Shown: positions 56,320 to 64,000 of the stretch, piece by piece | How positions within the stretch are numbered: position 1 is the stretch's first letter | Layout: the number at the start of each line of letters is the position of its first letter | Assembly: GCF_001644575.1 (NCBI RefSeq) | Contig: NZ_CP015596.1 | Coordinates: 2,232,001-2,296,000, forward strand | Direction of reading: 5' to 3' | DNA: 64,000 nucleotides | DNA from: Mycobacterium adipatum | Lineage (GTDB): Bacteria; Actinomycetota; Actinomycetes; Mycobacteriales; Mycobacteriaceae | Position numbers and translations under genes: made by a program | Notes under the pieces: model-generated | Databases searched by the model: none | The model's input: only the letters and a program-made list of their open reading frames with translations | Told to the model about the DNA's origin: nothing

Positions 56320-57747
56320 TCAGGGGAATCGCTTGAAGCACCGCTCCTGCTCGCCGAGCACCCCCACCCGGAACGCGTCGATCCGGGAGAACCCTGAGGG
56401 CACCGACTCACCGTTGACGTCGCTGGCGACCAGACCGTTGAGCAGAATGCCCGACACCGCCTCGTCGACATCGCCGGCGGTGAGTGCGATCGTGTTGCCG
56501 TCCGGCGTGTTCACCTCGTCGACCATCTTCGTCGTGGCGACCCCGGTCAGGCAGGCGGTGCGCAGGGCGGCACGCGCGGTGTTCAGCTCCACGCCGCCAT
56601 GCTGGTGCTGAATGGACTGCATGTAGCGCGATACCAGCACCGAGTACCCGGTGTTGTCGCCGGTCACCAGCCCGGTGTCCTCGTCATCGGATTGCGCGCC
56701 GAGTAGCTCCAACGCCGGTAGGTCCACCGCGATGGTGTTGGTTGCCGGGCAAAACGTCACCGGCGCATCGGAATCGGCGTCCGGGCAGTCCAGCGGTTCG
56801 AAGGTGAGCTCCGGCGGCTCGGCGGGCTCGAAGAGGATGTTCAGGGCGTCCATGATGGTGCGCACCGAGTCCTCGGTGATCTGCAGCTCACCGGATTGAT
56901 CTTCGGGCAGCAACACCGGAAGGTCGCCGCGGCGCTGCTTGATCTCCGCCGGGTCCATCGACGCACACGATCCGGCACCGTCGGTGAAACCGAATTGGAA
57001 GGCGGACACCCGTTCGAACGCCGAACCGTGTTCGTCGTCGCCGACATCGGGGGCGCCCTCGTTGAGCAGCGGGTCGCGGAACGCGATCATCGCCGCCAAC
57101 AGGTTGTTCAGCCCGTCACCGGTGGACAGCGTGAACCGCGGCGAGTTGCCCTCGGCCACCCAGCGCATGTAAACACCGGCCAGGCAGTCGGCCTGCTGCT
57201 CGGCCACCAGCGTCGGCGTCGACCTGGTGATCATTCCCGCCTGCAGTTGCACCGCGTGCCCGTACTCGTGGGCCAGCACCATCGTCACGGCCATGTCGCC
57301 GTTGGCGCGGCGCAGCGAGGGCAGGAGCACGCCGCGGTCCCAGCCGATCGTCTCGTCATCGTGGCAGAACGCGGCGTTGACCAGGTTGTAGGTATCGGTG
57401 TCGCAGAACATGCCGTCGAAACCGTCTGCGTCCCAGGAGATCACATCGGAGACCGGGGTGAACTCGTCATCGAAGGTCTCGGGGTAGGCGGTCTCCCAGA
57501 ACTCCTCGATATCGCTGATCGAGCTGACCGCGAGGTGGTCGATCTCACCACCGTCGGTACCGGTCACCTCACGGGTGGGTTCGGCCGCGTCATCCCGCAG
57601 CCCGGTGGGCCCGTCGGTCGCCGGCATACCGGCCACCCGGAACGGATCGGCGAACACCGACACCGGGGTACCCCGGAGTTCCTGCCCGCACCCGCTGACC
57701 AGCAGCGCGACGCAGGCAAGCAGCGCAGCGAACCTGTGGCGCCTCAT
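56320..57747 (-). CDS. Lipoprotein neutral zinc metallopeptidase (HEYGH)
   Basis: A 475-residue protein. A lipoprotein signal ends in LLVSGC (modified C20), so it is anchored to the outer face of the membrane. The zinc motif HEYGH (VLAHEYGHAVQLQ, about residue 162) and a downstream EQQADCLAG supplying the third ligand identify a gluzincin-like metallopeptidase. Mycobacterial LpqM-type lipoprotein peptidases are related in design. The substrate is unknown. It is convergent with the porin gene, whose stop is 22 bp away. Confidence 0.9.
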   Translation of the reverse strand: MRRHRFAALLACVALLVSGCGQELRGTPVSVFADPFRVAGMPATDGPTGLRDDAAEPTREVTGTDGGEIDHLAVSSISDIEEFWETAYPETFDDEFTPVSDVISWDADGFDGMFCDTDTYNLVNAAFCHDDETIGWDRGVLLPSLRRANGDMAVTMVLAHEYGHAVQLQAGMITRSTPTLVAEQQADCLAGVYMRWVAEGNSPRFTLSTGDGLNNLLAAMIAFRDPLLNEGAPDVGDDEHGSAFERVSAFQFGFTDGAGSCASMDPAEIKQRRGDLPVLLPEDQSGELQITEDSVRTIMDALNILFEPAEPPELTFEPLDCPDADSDAPVTFCPATNTIAVDLPALELLGAQSDDEDTGLVTGDNTGYSVLVSRYMQSIQHQHGGVELNTARAALRTACLTGVATTKMVDEVNTPDGNTIALTAGDVDEAVSGILLNGLVASDVNGESVPSGFSRIDAFRVGVLGEQERCFKRFP

Positions 57748-57824
57748 CTGCCCCCGCCTTTCGGTGCGCCCGGACGGGCTGCAAGAAGGATAGTGAATCC
57801 GCGGCGGTCACACCGCATGAACGC

Positions 57825-59807
57825 TCAGCCGGCGGTCAGCCGGCCCAGCGCGGCGATCACCCGCTCGTGATCGGTCGTCGCCCAGAACGGCGGCAGCGAG
57901 GCGCGCAGATAACCGCCGTAGCGGGCGGTGGCCATCCGGGAATCCAGCACCGCGACGACACCGCGATCCTCGACGCGACGCAGCAGCCGTCCGGCGCCCT
58001 GTGACAGCAGCAAGGCGGCATGGTTGGCCGCCACCGCCATGAACCCGTTGCCGCCGCGCGCCGCGATGGCGCGCTGGCGCGCGGTCAGCAGCGGATCGTC
58101 GGGGCGCGGGAACGGAATCCGGTCGATCAGCACCAACGACAGCGTGCGCCCGGGTACGTCCACGCCTTGCCAGAGCGACAGAGTGCCGAAAAGCGAGGTT
58201 GCCTCATCGTCGGCGAATCGCTGGACCAGGGCGGCGGTGGTGTCCTCACCCTGGCACAACACCGGCGTCGAAAGTCGCTCGGCCATCACCTCGGCGGTCG
58301 CCTTCGCGGCCCGCATCGAGGAGAACAATCCGAGGGTGCGCCCGCCCGCGGCGTTGATCAGCGCCTCGATCTCATCGAGCTGGGCCGGCGAGCCGGTGCC
58401 GTCGCGCCCGGGCGGGGGGAGATGTTTGGCGACGTACAGGATCCCGGACTTGGCGTGGTCGAACGGTGAGCCGACGTCCAGGCCGTGCCACTTCGGCGGT
58501 GGGTCCCCGCCATTGAGCCCCCAGGCCCCGGCCATCGCCTCGAAGTTGCCGCCGATGGTCAGCGTCGCCGACGTGAGCACCGTCGTGCAGTGCTGAAAGA
58601 GCCTGGTGCGCAACAACCCTGCCACCGACAGCGGCGCGACCCGCAGGATGGCCCGCTTCGGCCCGCCGCGGTTGTTCTCGATCTGGTCGAGCCACACCAC
58701 GTCGTGGCGGTCGGGGATGGCCGGCCCGAACGAGTCCAGCATGCGTGCCGCGATGTCGCCGACCTCGGTCACCGCGGTGACGGCCTCGGTGCGGGCGGCC
58801 GCCGCCTGCGGATCCGATGGGGTGGTGTCGATCGCGGAGCGAATGGTGAACGCGGCGTCGCGCAGCGCGGTCAGGTAGGTCGTGAGCTCGTCGTCGAGGT
58901 GGTCGATGCGTCCGGGCTCGGCGTCGAAGATGGCGGCGGACAGATTTGCCCCGGCGGCCTCCAGCCGCTCGGCGAGTTCGTCGGCGACCAACCGTCCCAG
59001 CCTGCGCTGCGCCGCCCCCAGCACCGCCGCGGACAGTTCGCCGGTGGCCACACCGGTCACCCGGTCGACCAGTTCGTGGGCCTCGTCGACCACCAGCAGG
59101 CTGTGTTCGGGCAGTACCGAGGCATCGGCGATGGCATCGATGGCCAGCAGTGCGTGGTTGGTGACCACCACGTCGGCGGTGCCCGCCTTGGCGCGGGCCT
59201 TCTCCGAGAAACAGTCGGTACTGAACGGGCACCGGGACACCCCGATGCACTCGCGGGCCGAGACGCTGACCTGGCTCCAGGAGCGGTCCGGCACCCCGGG
59301 TACCAGCTCGTCCCGGTCACCGGTCTCGGTGTCCGACGACCAGTCGGTCAGCCGTTTGACATCGCGCCCCAGCGCGGTGGCGGCCACCGCATCGAAGAGT
59401 GCCTCCTGTGGCAGTTCGTCCGGTTCTGCTGCGCCGTTGTGGATCTTGTTCAGGCACAGGTAGTTTCCGCGGCCCTTCAGCAGCGCGAAGGTGGGCCGGC
59501 GGGGGAGCGTGCCGGCCAGGGCGTCGGCCAGCCGGGGCAGATCGCGGTCCACCAACTGGCGTTGCAGGGCAATGGTGGCGGTGGACACCACCACGGGCTC
59601 GTTGGCTGCGACCGCGCGCGCGATGGACGGGACGAGGTAGGCCAGCGACTTGCCGGTGCCGGTCCCGGCCTGCACGGCGAGATGGCGGCCGGTTTCGAAC
59701 GCCTCGGTGACGGCCTCGGCCATCTGTACCTGGCCGGGCCGCTGGGCCCCGCCGAGTGCCGAGACCGCCGAGGCAAGCAACTCGGTGACCTGGTCGGTGG
59801 TGTTCAC
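57825..59807 (-). CDS. dinG: DinG-family ATP-dependent DNA helicase
   Basis: A 660-residue XPD-like 5'-3' superfamily 2 helicase with a 4Fe-4S cluster. The Walker A AGTGTGKSLAYL is at about residue 45. Cluster cysteines appear in YLCLNK and CIGVSRCPFSTDC, and the DEAH box in VVDEAHEL. Motif V/VI regions are WQGVDVPG and QGAGRLLRR. It resolves G-quadruplex or replication-blocking structures. The GTG at 59807 overlaps the pncB stop (GTGA) and gives the family length. Confidence 0.94.
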   Translation of the reverse strand: MNTTDQVTELLASAVSALGGAQRPGQVQMAEAVTEAFETGRHLAVQAGTGTGKSLAYLVPSIARAVAANEPVVVSTATIALQRQLVDRDLPRLADALAGTLPRRPTFALLKGRGNYLCLNKIHNGAAEPDELPQEALFDAVAATALGRDVKRLTDWSSDTETGDRDELVPGVPDRSWSQVSVSARECIGVSRCPFSTDCFSEKARAKAGTADVVVTNHALLAIDAIADASVLPEHSLLVVDEAHELVDRVTGVATGELSAAVLGAAQRRLGRLVADELAERLEAAGANLSAAIFDAEPGRIDHLDDELTTYLTALRDAAFTIRSAIDTTPSDPQAAAARTEAVTAVTEVGDIAARMLDSFGPAIPDRHDVVWLDQIENNRGGPKRAILRVAPLSVAGLLRTRLFQHCTTVLTSATLTIGGNFEAMAGAWGLNGGDPPPKWHGLDVGSPFDHAKSGILYVAKHLPPPGRDGTGSPAQLDEIEALINAAGGRTLGLFSSMRAAKATAEVMAERLSTPVLCQGEDTTAALVQRFADDEATSLFGTLSLWQGVDVPGRTLSLVLIDRIPFPRPDDPLLTARQRAIAARGGNGFMAVAANHAALLLSQGAGRLLRRVEDRGVVAVLDSRMATARYGGYLRASLPPFWATTDHERVIAALGRLTAG

Positions 59808-61123
59808 GATGCCGGCGAACCCGGTGTCACGACACGGGTCGGGATGGCCGGATCGCCCTTGGACAGCTTCAGGCCGTCCCATGGCAAGCTGCCGAGCCCG
59901 GCGGCGACCCGCGCCCGGGCCTGCGCGAGGGTGGCCTCGTGTACCGGGCGCCCGGCCCGCACGAGTTCGACGGTCAGCGGCCGCGAGGTGAAACCGTCCT
60001 CGGTCGGCGGGGGCTGTCCGGCCGGGTGCACGACCTCCTCGACGAAGGTCCCCGACGGTTTGGCGATCCGCATCGCCTGCTTACGGCCACCCGCCGACGC
60101 CTTGTGCGCGCTGCGTTTCTGCACGGTGACGCCGTCGACCTCGACGAGCTTGTAGACCAGGCCGGCCGTCGGCGCACCGGAGCCGGTGACCAGTGAGGTG
60201 CCGACCCCGTAGCTGTCGACCGGTTCGGCCCGCAGCGCGGCGATGGCGAATTCGTCGAGATCACTGGAGACGACGATCTTGGTGCCGGTGGCGCCCAGGC
60301 TGTCCAACTGATCGCGGACCTGACGGACCAGGATGGCCAGCTCCCCGGAGTCGATGCGCACCGCGCCCAGTTCGGGGCCGGCGACCGCGATGGCATTGGC
60401 GACGCCCGCGGTGATGTCGTAGGTGTCCACCAGCAGCGTGGTGCCGGTGCCGAGCGCCTGCACCTGTGCGGCAAAGGCCGCCCGCTCGTCCGGACCGTCG
60501 GCGGTGGTGTGCAGCAAGGTGAAGGCGTGCGCACTGGTACCCAGCGCGGGCACCCCGTAGCGCTGCTGGGCGGCGAGGTTGGAGCTGCCACTGAACCCGG
60601 CGATCCAGGCGGCCCTGGCCGCGGCCACGGCCGCCTGCTCATGGGTGCGCCGCGAGCCCATCTCGATGAGTTGGCGGCCACCGGCCGCGGACACCATGCG
60701 GGCCGCGGCCGAAGCGATCGCACTGTCGTGGTTGAGGATGGACAACGCCAGGGTCTCCAGGACGACGCATTCGGCGAAGCTGCCGCGCACCGACAGCACC
60801 GGCGAGTTCGGAAAGAACAGTTCCCCTTCCGGGTAGCCGTCCACATCGCCACCGAACCGGAACTCCGACAGGTAGGCCAGGGTCTCGGCGTCCAGGAAAT
60901 CGGACACCGCGGCCAGGGTCTGCTCATCGAAGGTGAACTGCGCCAGCGCTTCCACGAAGCGTCCGGTTCCCGCCACCACGCCGTAGCGCCTGCCGTCGGG
61001 CAGCCGCCGCGCGAAGACCTCGAAGGTGCACCGTCGGTGGGCCGAACCGTCGCGCAACGCGGCGGCCAGCATGGTCAGCTCGTACTTGTCCGTCAGCAGT
61101 GCTGTACTCACGCCGTCGCTCAC
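59804..61123 (-). CDS. pncB: Nicotinate phosphoribosyltransferase
   Basis: A 439-residue enzyme that converts nicotinate and PRPP to nicotinate mononucleotide in NAD salvage. The N-terminal [11 protein letters not shown], the central [24 protein letters not shown] and the active-site strand DLDEFAI sequences match the family. I chose the GTG at 61123; a GTG at 61111 in frame is an alternative. It is divergent from clpS with a 64-bp gap and translationally coupled to dinG. It corresponds to Rv1330c. Confidence 0.95.
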   Translation of the reverse strand: MSDGVSTALLTDKYELTMLAAALRDGSAHRRCTFEVFARRLPDGRRYGVVAGTGRFVEALAQFTFDEQTLAAVSDFLDAETLAYLSEFRFGGDVDGYPEGELFFPNSPVLSVRGSFAECVVLETLALSILNHDSAIASAAARMVSAAGGRQLIEMGSRRTHEQAAVAAARAAWIAGFSGSSNLAAQQRYGVPALGTSAHAFTLLHTTADGPDERAAFAAQVQALGTGTTLLVDTYDITAGVANAIAVAGPELGAVRIDSGELAILVRQVRDQLDSLGATGTKIVVSSDLDEFAIAALRAEPVDSYGVGTSLVTGSGAPTAGLVYKLVEVDGVTVQKRSAHKASAGGRKQAMRIAKPSGTFVEEVVHPAGQPPPTEDGFTSRPLTVELVRAGRPVHEATLAQARARVAAGLGSLPWDGLKLSKGDPAIPTRVVTPGSPAS

Positions 61124-61187
61124 GATCTCACCGTATCGGTACCGTTCCGGTTCGGGCGCGCAGTCGGTCCCCGGTATCCTGTGCGTC

Positions 61188-61502
61188 ATGGTTACCCCTG
61201 CGCGGACCAAGCCGGGTACCCGGGAGGACCAGGCGGCGGACGTCGACCGCGGTGAAGACGCCGCCACCGACAGTCCCTGGGTGACTGTCGTCTGGGACGA
61301 CCCGGTCAATTTGATGTCGTATGTGACCTACGTGTTCCAGAAGTTGTTCGGCTACTCCGAGCCGCATGCCACCAAGCTGATGATGCAGGTGCACACCGAG
61401 GGCAAGGCCGTCGTGTCGGCGGGCAGTCGTGAGTCGATGGAAGTCGACGTCACCAAGCTGCACTCTGCCGGGCTGTGGGCCACCATGCAGCAGGACCGCT
61501 GA
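61188..61502 (+). CDS. clpS: ClpS adaptor for ClpC/ClpA N-degron proteolysis
   Basis: A 104-residue adaptor with an N-terminal extension and a core fold from about residue 30. It delivers proteins with destabilising N-terminal residues to the Clp protease. Its hydrophobic pocket residues lie around the [11 protein letters not shown] segment and the [12 protein letters not shown] helix. I chose the ATG at 61188. It starts a four-gene run with a 4-bp gap to the DUF2017 gene. Confidence 0.93.
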   Translation: MVTPARTKPGTREDQAADVDRGEDAATDSPWVTVVWDDPVNLMSYVTYVFQKLFGYSEPHATKLMMQVHTEGKAVVSAGSRESMEVDVTKLHSAGLWATMQQDR

Positions 61503-61506
61503 TCGC

Positions 61507-62088
61507 GTGCGGAAGTGGAAGCGGATCGACAGCGCCGACGGCCCCCGATTCCGGTCCTCGCTGGCCGCGCACGAGGCCGCCCTGTTGCGCAATCTGGTGG
61601 TGTCGCTGACCGGGATGCTCGACGATCGCGAATCTGCTGCTCCCACTGACGAACTCAGTGAGATCACCGGGATCCGGACCGGCCACACCACCCCTCCGGA
61701 CGACGAGACGATGAAACGGCTGCTCCCGGATTTCTTCCGGCCGCGCAACGGTCACCCCGCCGGCTCGGCGGCCGCGGAGAGTTTGAACAGCGCCCTGCGC
61801 AGTTTGCATGAGCCGGCCATCATCGATGCGAAACGGCAAGCGGCGCATCGGCTCCTGGACACCATGCCCGACGGTGGCGGCAAGTTCGAGCTCTCCGAGG
61901 ACGACGCTCAGGCCTGGGCGTCGGCGGTCAACGATGTGCGCCTCGCATTGGGGGCGATGCTGGAGATCGGACCCGAAGGTCTCGACCAGCTACCCGTCGG
62001 CCATCCGATGGCGGGCCATCTCGATGTCTATCAGTGGCTGACCGTGCTGCAGGAGTACTTGGTGATCAGCCTGATGGGATCTCGATGA
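61507..62088 (+). CDS. DUF2017 protein
   Basis: A 193-residue actinobacterial protein of unknown function, adjacent to clpS in mycobacteria (Rv1332-like). It looks all-alpha and acidic, with no signal peptide or membrane segment. The GTG at 61507 lies 4 bp after clpS, and the stop overlaps the P1 peptidase start (ATGA), so the three are translated as a unit. A role in ClpS-linked proteolysis is inferred from position only. Confidence 0.85.
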   Translation: MRKWKRIDSADGPRFRSSLAAHEAALLRNLVVSLTGMLDDRESAAPTDELSEITGIRTGHTTPPDDETMKRLLPDFFRPRNGHPAGSAAAESLNSALRSLHEPAIIDAKRQAAHRLLDTMPDGGGKFELSEDDAQAWASAVNDVRLALGAMLEIGPEGLDQLPVGHPMAGHLDVYQWLTVLQEYLVISLMGSR

Positions 62089-63125
62089 GCCGGGGTTCGA
62101 TCACCGATGTCGCCGGCATCCGGGTCGGACACCATCACCGGATCGATGACGATGCCACGCTCGGGTCCGGGTGGGCCTGCGGCAGCACCGTGGTGTTGGC
62201 GCCGGAGGGCACGGTGGGCGCGGTGGACTGCCGGGGCGGGGCCCCGGGCAGTCGGGAGACCGACCTGCTGGATCCGTCCAACAGCGTGCGTCACGTCGAC
62301 GCGGTGCTGCTCACCGGCGGCAGTGCCTATGGGCTGGCCGCGGCCGACGGTGTGATGCGCTGGCTCGAGGAACAGCACCGCGGTGTGGCGATGGACGGTG
62401 GTGTGGTGCCGATCGTGCCGGGCGCGGTGATCTTCGACCTGCCGGTCGGTGGGTGGGGCTGCCGACCGGACGCGGATTTCGGCTACCAGGCCGTGCGGTC
62501 CGCGAGTGAGACGTTCGCCGTCGGCAGCGTCGGTGCCGGGGCGGGGGCCCGCGCGGGCGTGCTCAAGGGCGGGTTGGGCACCGCCTCGATGACGCTGCCC
62601 GATATCGGTGTGACGGTGGGGGCGATCGTCGCGGTGAACTCCGGGGGCAATGTCGTCGACCCCGCCACCGGGCTGCCGTGGATGGCCGACCTGATCGCGG
62701 AGTTCGGGTTGACGGCGCCACCGCCTGCGGAGGTGGCCGAGTTCGCGAGCCTGGACAAGAAGAGCGGCCCGTTGAACACCACCATCGCCGTGGTCGCGAC
62801 CGACGCCGCGGTCAGCCCGGCCGGGTGTCGACGCATCGCCATCGCGGCCCAGGACGGACTTGCCCATACCATCCGTCCGGCGCACACCCCGGTGGACGGC
62901 GACACGGTATTCGCGCTGGCCACCGGGGCGGTGCAGGCGCCGGCCGGGTGGGGTCCGTCGGAGAAGGTGCCGACCGCGATGTCCCCGGAGACGGCGCTGC
63001 TCACCGTGATCGGCGCCGCGGCGGCCGAGTGTCTGGCGCGTGCTGTGCTGGTGGGTGTGTTGGCGGCAACGTCGGTCGCAGGAATACCCACCTACCGCGG
63101 CCTGTTGCCCGGAGCATTCGCATGA
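62085..63125 (+). CDS. P1-family N-terminal nucleophile peptidase (DmpA/NylC-like)
   Basis: A 346-residue homologue of DmpA and NylC, autoprocessing aminopeptidases/amidases that cleave themselves to expose a Ser or Thr nucleophile. The autocleavage site is probably N231/T232 in PLNTTIAVV, equivalent to the Asn-Thr site of NylC, giving about 24 and 11 kDa subunits. Upstream GGSAYGLAAADGV and the GVLKGGLGTA loop are conserved. It overlaps the DUF2017 stop by 4 bp. The substrate is unknown; it corresponds to Rv1333. Confidence 0.88.
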   Translation: MSRGSITDVAGIRVGHHHRIDDDATLGSGWACGSTVVLAPEGTVGAVDCRGGAPGSRETDLLDPSNSVRHVDAVLLTGGSAYGLAAADGVMRWLEEQHRGVAMDGGVVPIVPGAVIFDLPVGGWGCRPDADFGYQAVRSASETFAVGSVGAGAGARAGVLKGGLGTASMTLPDIGVTVGAIVAVNSGGNVVDPATGLPWMADLIAEFGLTAPPPAEVAEFASLDKKSGPLNTTIAVVATDAAVSPAGCRRIAIAAQDGLAHTIRPAHTPVDGDTVFALATGAVQAPAGWGPSEKVPTAMSPETALLTVIGAAAAECLARAVLVGVLAATSVAGIPTYRGLLPGAFA

Positions 63126-63215
63126 TGTCGCCGAAACAGCATTCCAGATGGAGTGTTCTCGACCTTTCCCGTCGGGAATGCGATTTCGGCGCTGACCAGA
63201 GAACGGAGTCGTGAC

Positions 63216-63632
63216 GTGCTGGTGATCCGCGCCGACCTGGTGGACGCCATGGTCGCCCACGCGCGCGCCGACCATCCCGACGAAGCCTGTGGGGTGATCG
63301 CCGGGCCGGAGGGTTCGGATCGACCGCAGCGATTCATCCAGATGGTCAACGCCGAGCGGTCCCCGACGTTCTACCGATTCGACTCCATGGAGCACCTGCG
63401 GGTGTGGCGGTCGATGGACGAGGCCGACGAGGTGCCCGTGGTGATCTACCACTCGCACACCGGCACCGAGGCCTACCCGAGCCGCACGGACGTCTCGATC
63501 GCCGCGGAGCCGGACGCGCATTACGTGCTCATCTCCACCCGCGACCCCGAGGAGCATGAACTTCGCAGCTTTCGCATCCTCGACGGCGTCGTCACCGAAG
63601 AACCTGTCAGCATCGTCGAGCAGTACGGATAA
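63216..63632 (+). CDS. mec: Mec metalloprotease, CysO-cysteine hydrolase (JAMM)
   Basis: A 138-residue zinc hydrolase that releases cysteine from the CysO-cysteine adduct. The JAMM motif HSHTGTEAYPSRTD provides two His and the Asp ligand, and a Glu in DEACGVIAG is catalytic. It starts at GTG 63216, or GTG 63222; an upstream in-frame reading from 63153 lacks a good ribosome site. It is followed by cysO after 12 bp, making the mec-cysO-cysM operon. Confidence 0.92.
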   Translation: MLVIRADLVDAMVAHARADHPDEACGVIAGPEGSDRPQRFIQMVNAERSPTFYRFDSMEHLRVWRSMDEADEVPVVIYHSHTGTEAYPSRTDVSIAAEPDAHYVLISTRDPEEHELRSFRILDGVVTEEPVSIVEQYG

Positions 63633-63644
63633 CAAGGAGCCACC

Positions 63645-63926
63645 GTGTCAGTAGTCGTGTCGATTCCCACCATCTTGCGCACCCACACCGGCGGGGAGAA
63701 GCGGGTGAACGCCGCCGGCGGCACCCTGGGGGCCGTGATCGCCGACCTGGAGGCCAACTACTCCGGCATCTCGGAGCGCCTCGTCGACCCCGCCAATCCC
63801 GGCAAGCTGCACCGCTTCGTCAACATCTACGTCAACGACGAGGACGTCCGGTTTTCCGGCGGCCTGGAAACCGCCATCGCCGACGGTGATTCGGTGACGA
63901 TCCTGCCCGCCGTCGCAGGTGGCTAG
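63645..63926 (+). CDS. cysO: Sulfur carrier protein CysO
   Basis: A 93-residue ubiquitin-like (ThiS/MoaD) carrier with beta-grasp fold and C-terminal AVAGG; the terminal glycine is converted to a thiocarboxylate that donates sulfur for cysteine synthesis by CysM. It starts at GTG 63645. It lies 3 bp before the cysM start, so the operon is tightly packed. Confidence 0.94.
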   Translation: MSVVVSIPTILRTHTGGEKRVNAAGGTLGAVIADLEANYSGISERLVDPANPGKLHRFVNIYVNDEDVRFSGGLETAIADGDSVTILPAVAGG

Positions 63927-63929
63927 GCC

Positions 63930-64000
63930 TTGACCCGATACGACTCGCTGCTGCAGGCACTGGGGAACACCCCGCTGGTCGGCCTGCAGCGGCTCTCGCC
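63930..64000 (+). CDS. cysM: Cysteine synthase CysM, 5' fragment
   Basis: It starts at TTG 63930 and reads LTRYDSLLQALGNTPLVGLQ up to the window end. This is the N-terminus of the CysO-dependent O-phosphoserine sulfhydrylase, a PLP enzyme that uses CysO thiocarboxylate. The PLP lysine lies beyond the window. Confidence 0.9.
   Translation, partial: MTRYDSLLQALGNTPLVGLQRLS

Noticed and set aside
63153..63215. Extended start of mec at 63153 and a SigH-type promoter in the same gap
   Set aside because: The extension lacks a ribosome site, and a GGAAT box at 63175 is not followed by GTT at the right distance.

Overview
The window is chromosomal DNA of a mycobacterium, most likely a fast-growing one (Mycolicibacterium type). 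The base composition is high-GC with many GTG/TTG starts. The order argS-lysA-hom-thrC-thrB-rho-rpmE-prfA-prmC-wecA-atp operon-murA-rrn-ogt-alkA-cyclase-nucS-fadA4-glgB-glgE-glgP-dinG-pncB-clpS-mec-cysO-cysM matches, from memory, the Rv1292-Rv1336 segment of M. tuberculosis. The 16S gene has the short helix 18 of rapid growers. The IS genes and the PE_PGRS gene I recall from the tuberculosis segment are not seen here. I place it no further than genus group.

Layout. 1-1.2 kb: a TetR/SDR pair with a perfect operator. 1.2-1.6 kb: a DUF1232 remnant abutting tRNA-Arg(CCG), which is divergent from argS. 1.7-8.1 kb: tightly overlapping argS, lysA, hom, thrC, thrB (lysine/threonine synthesis). 8.4-12.8 kb: rho, then a TetR/FadD divergent pair that interrupts the conserved order. 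12.9-17.1 kb: rpmE, prfA, prmC, a tRNA t6A gene and wecA (translation factors plus the first step of arabinogalactan linkage). 17.3-25.3 kb: the complete F1Fo ATP synthase operon with mycobacterial hallmarks (b-delta fusion, gamma acidic loop, alpha tail). 25.3-27.7 kb: DUF2550, a cobalamin adenosyltransferase and murA. 27.7-33.4 kb: an rrn operon (two strong promoters, 16S, tRNA-less spacer, 23S, 5S, strong terminator). 33.5-37.7 kb: ogt/alkA DNA alkylation repair and a TetR/MFS efflux pair. 37.8-44.3 kb: a DedA protein, an exported DUF1214-like protein, glutaminase, a membrane cyclase, nucS (non-canonical mismatch repair) and a coupled zinc-site protein. 44.3-47.4 kb: methylmalonyl-CoA epimerase, a thiolase, a DUF3817 membrane protein and a thioredoxin-like protein. 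47.5-55.4 kb: glgB/glgE divergent from glgP, with a Vgb-like propeller gene coupled to glgP. 55.5-57.7 kb: an MspA-like porin and a lipoprotein metalloprotease. 57.8-61.1 kb: pncB-dinG. 61.2-64 kb: clpS, DUF2017, a P1 peptidase, and the mec-cysO-cysM sulfur-carrier cysteine pathway, cut by the window end.

Most of the window is well-conserved core genome. I did not find a clearly unprecedented multi-gene system. The points most worth a second look are the Vgb-like gene fused by overlap to glgP, the zinc-site protein coupled to nucS, the exported DUF1214-like protein with a low-complexity stalk, the tRNA-abutting DUF1232 remnant, the nested dyad after rho, the hairpin plus strong Shine-Dalgarno before atpE, and the ambiguous 5' end of the MFS gene.
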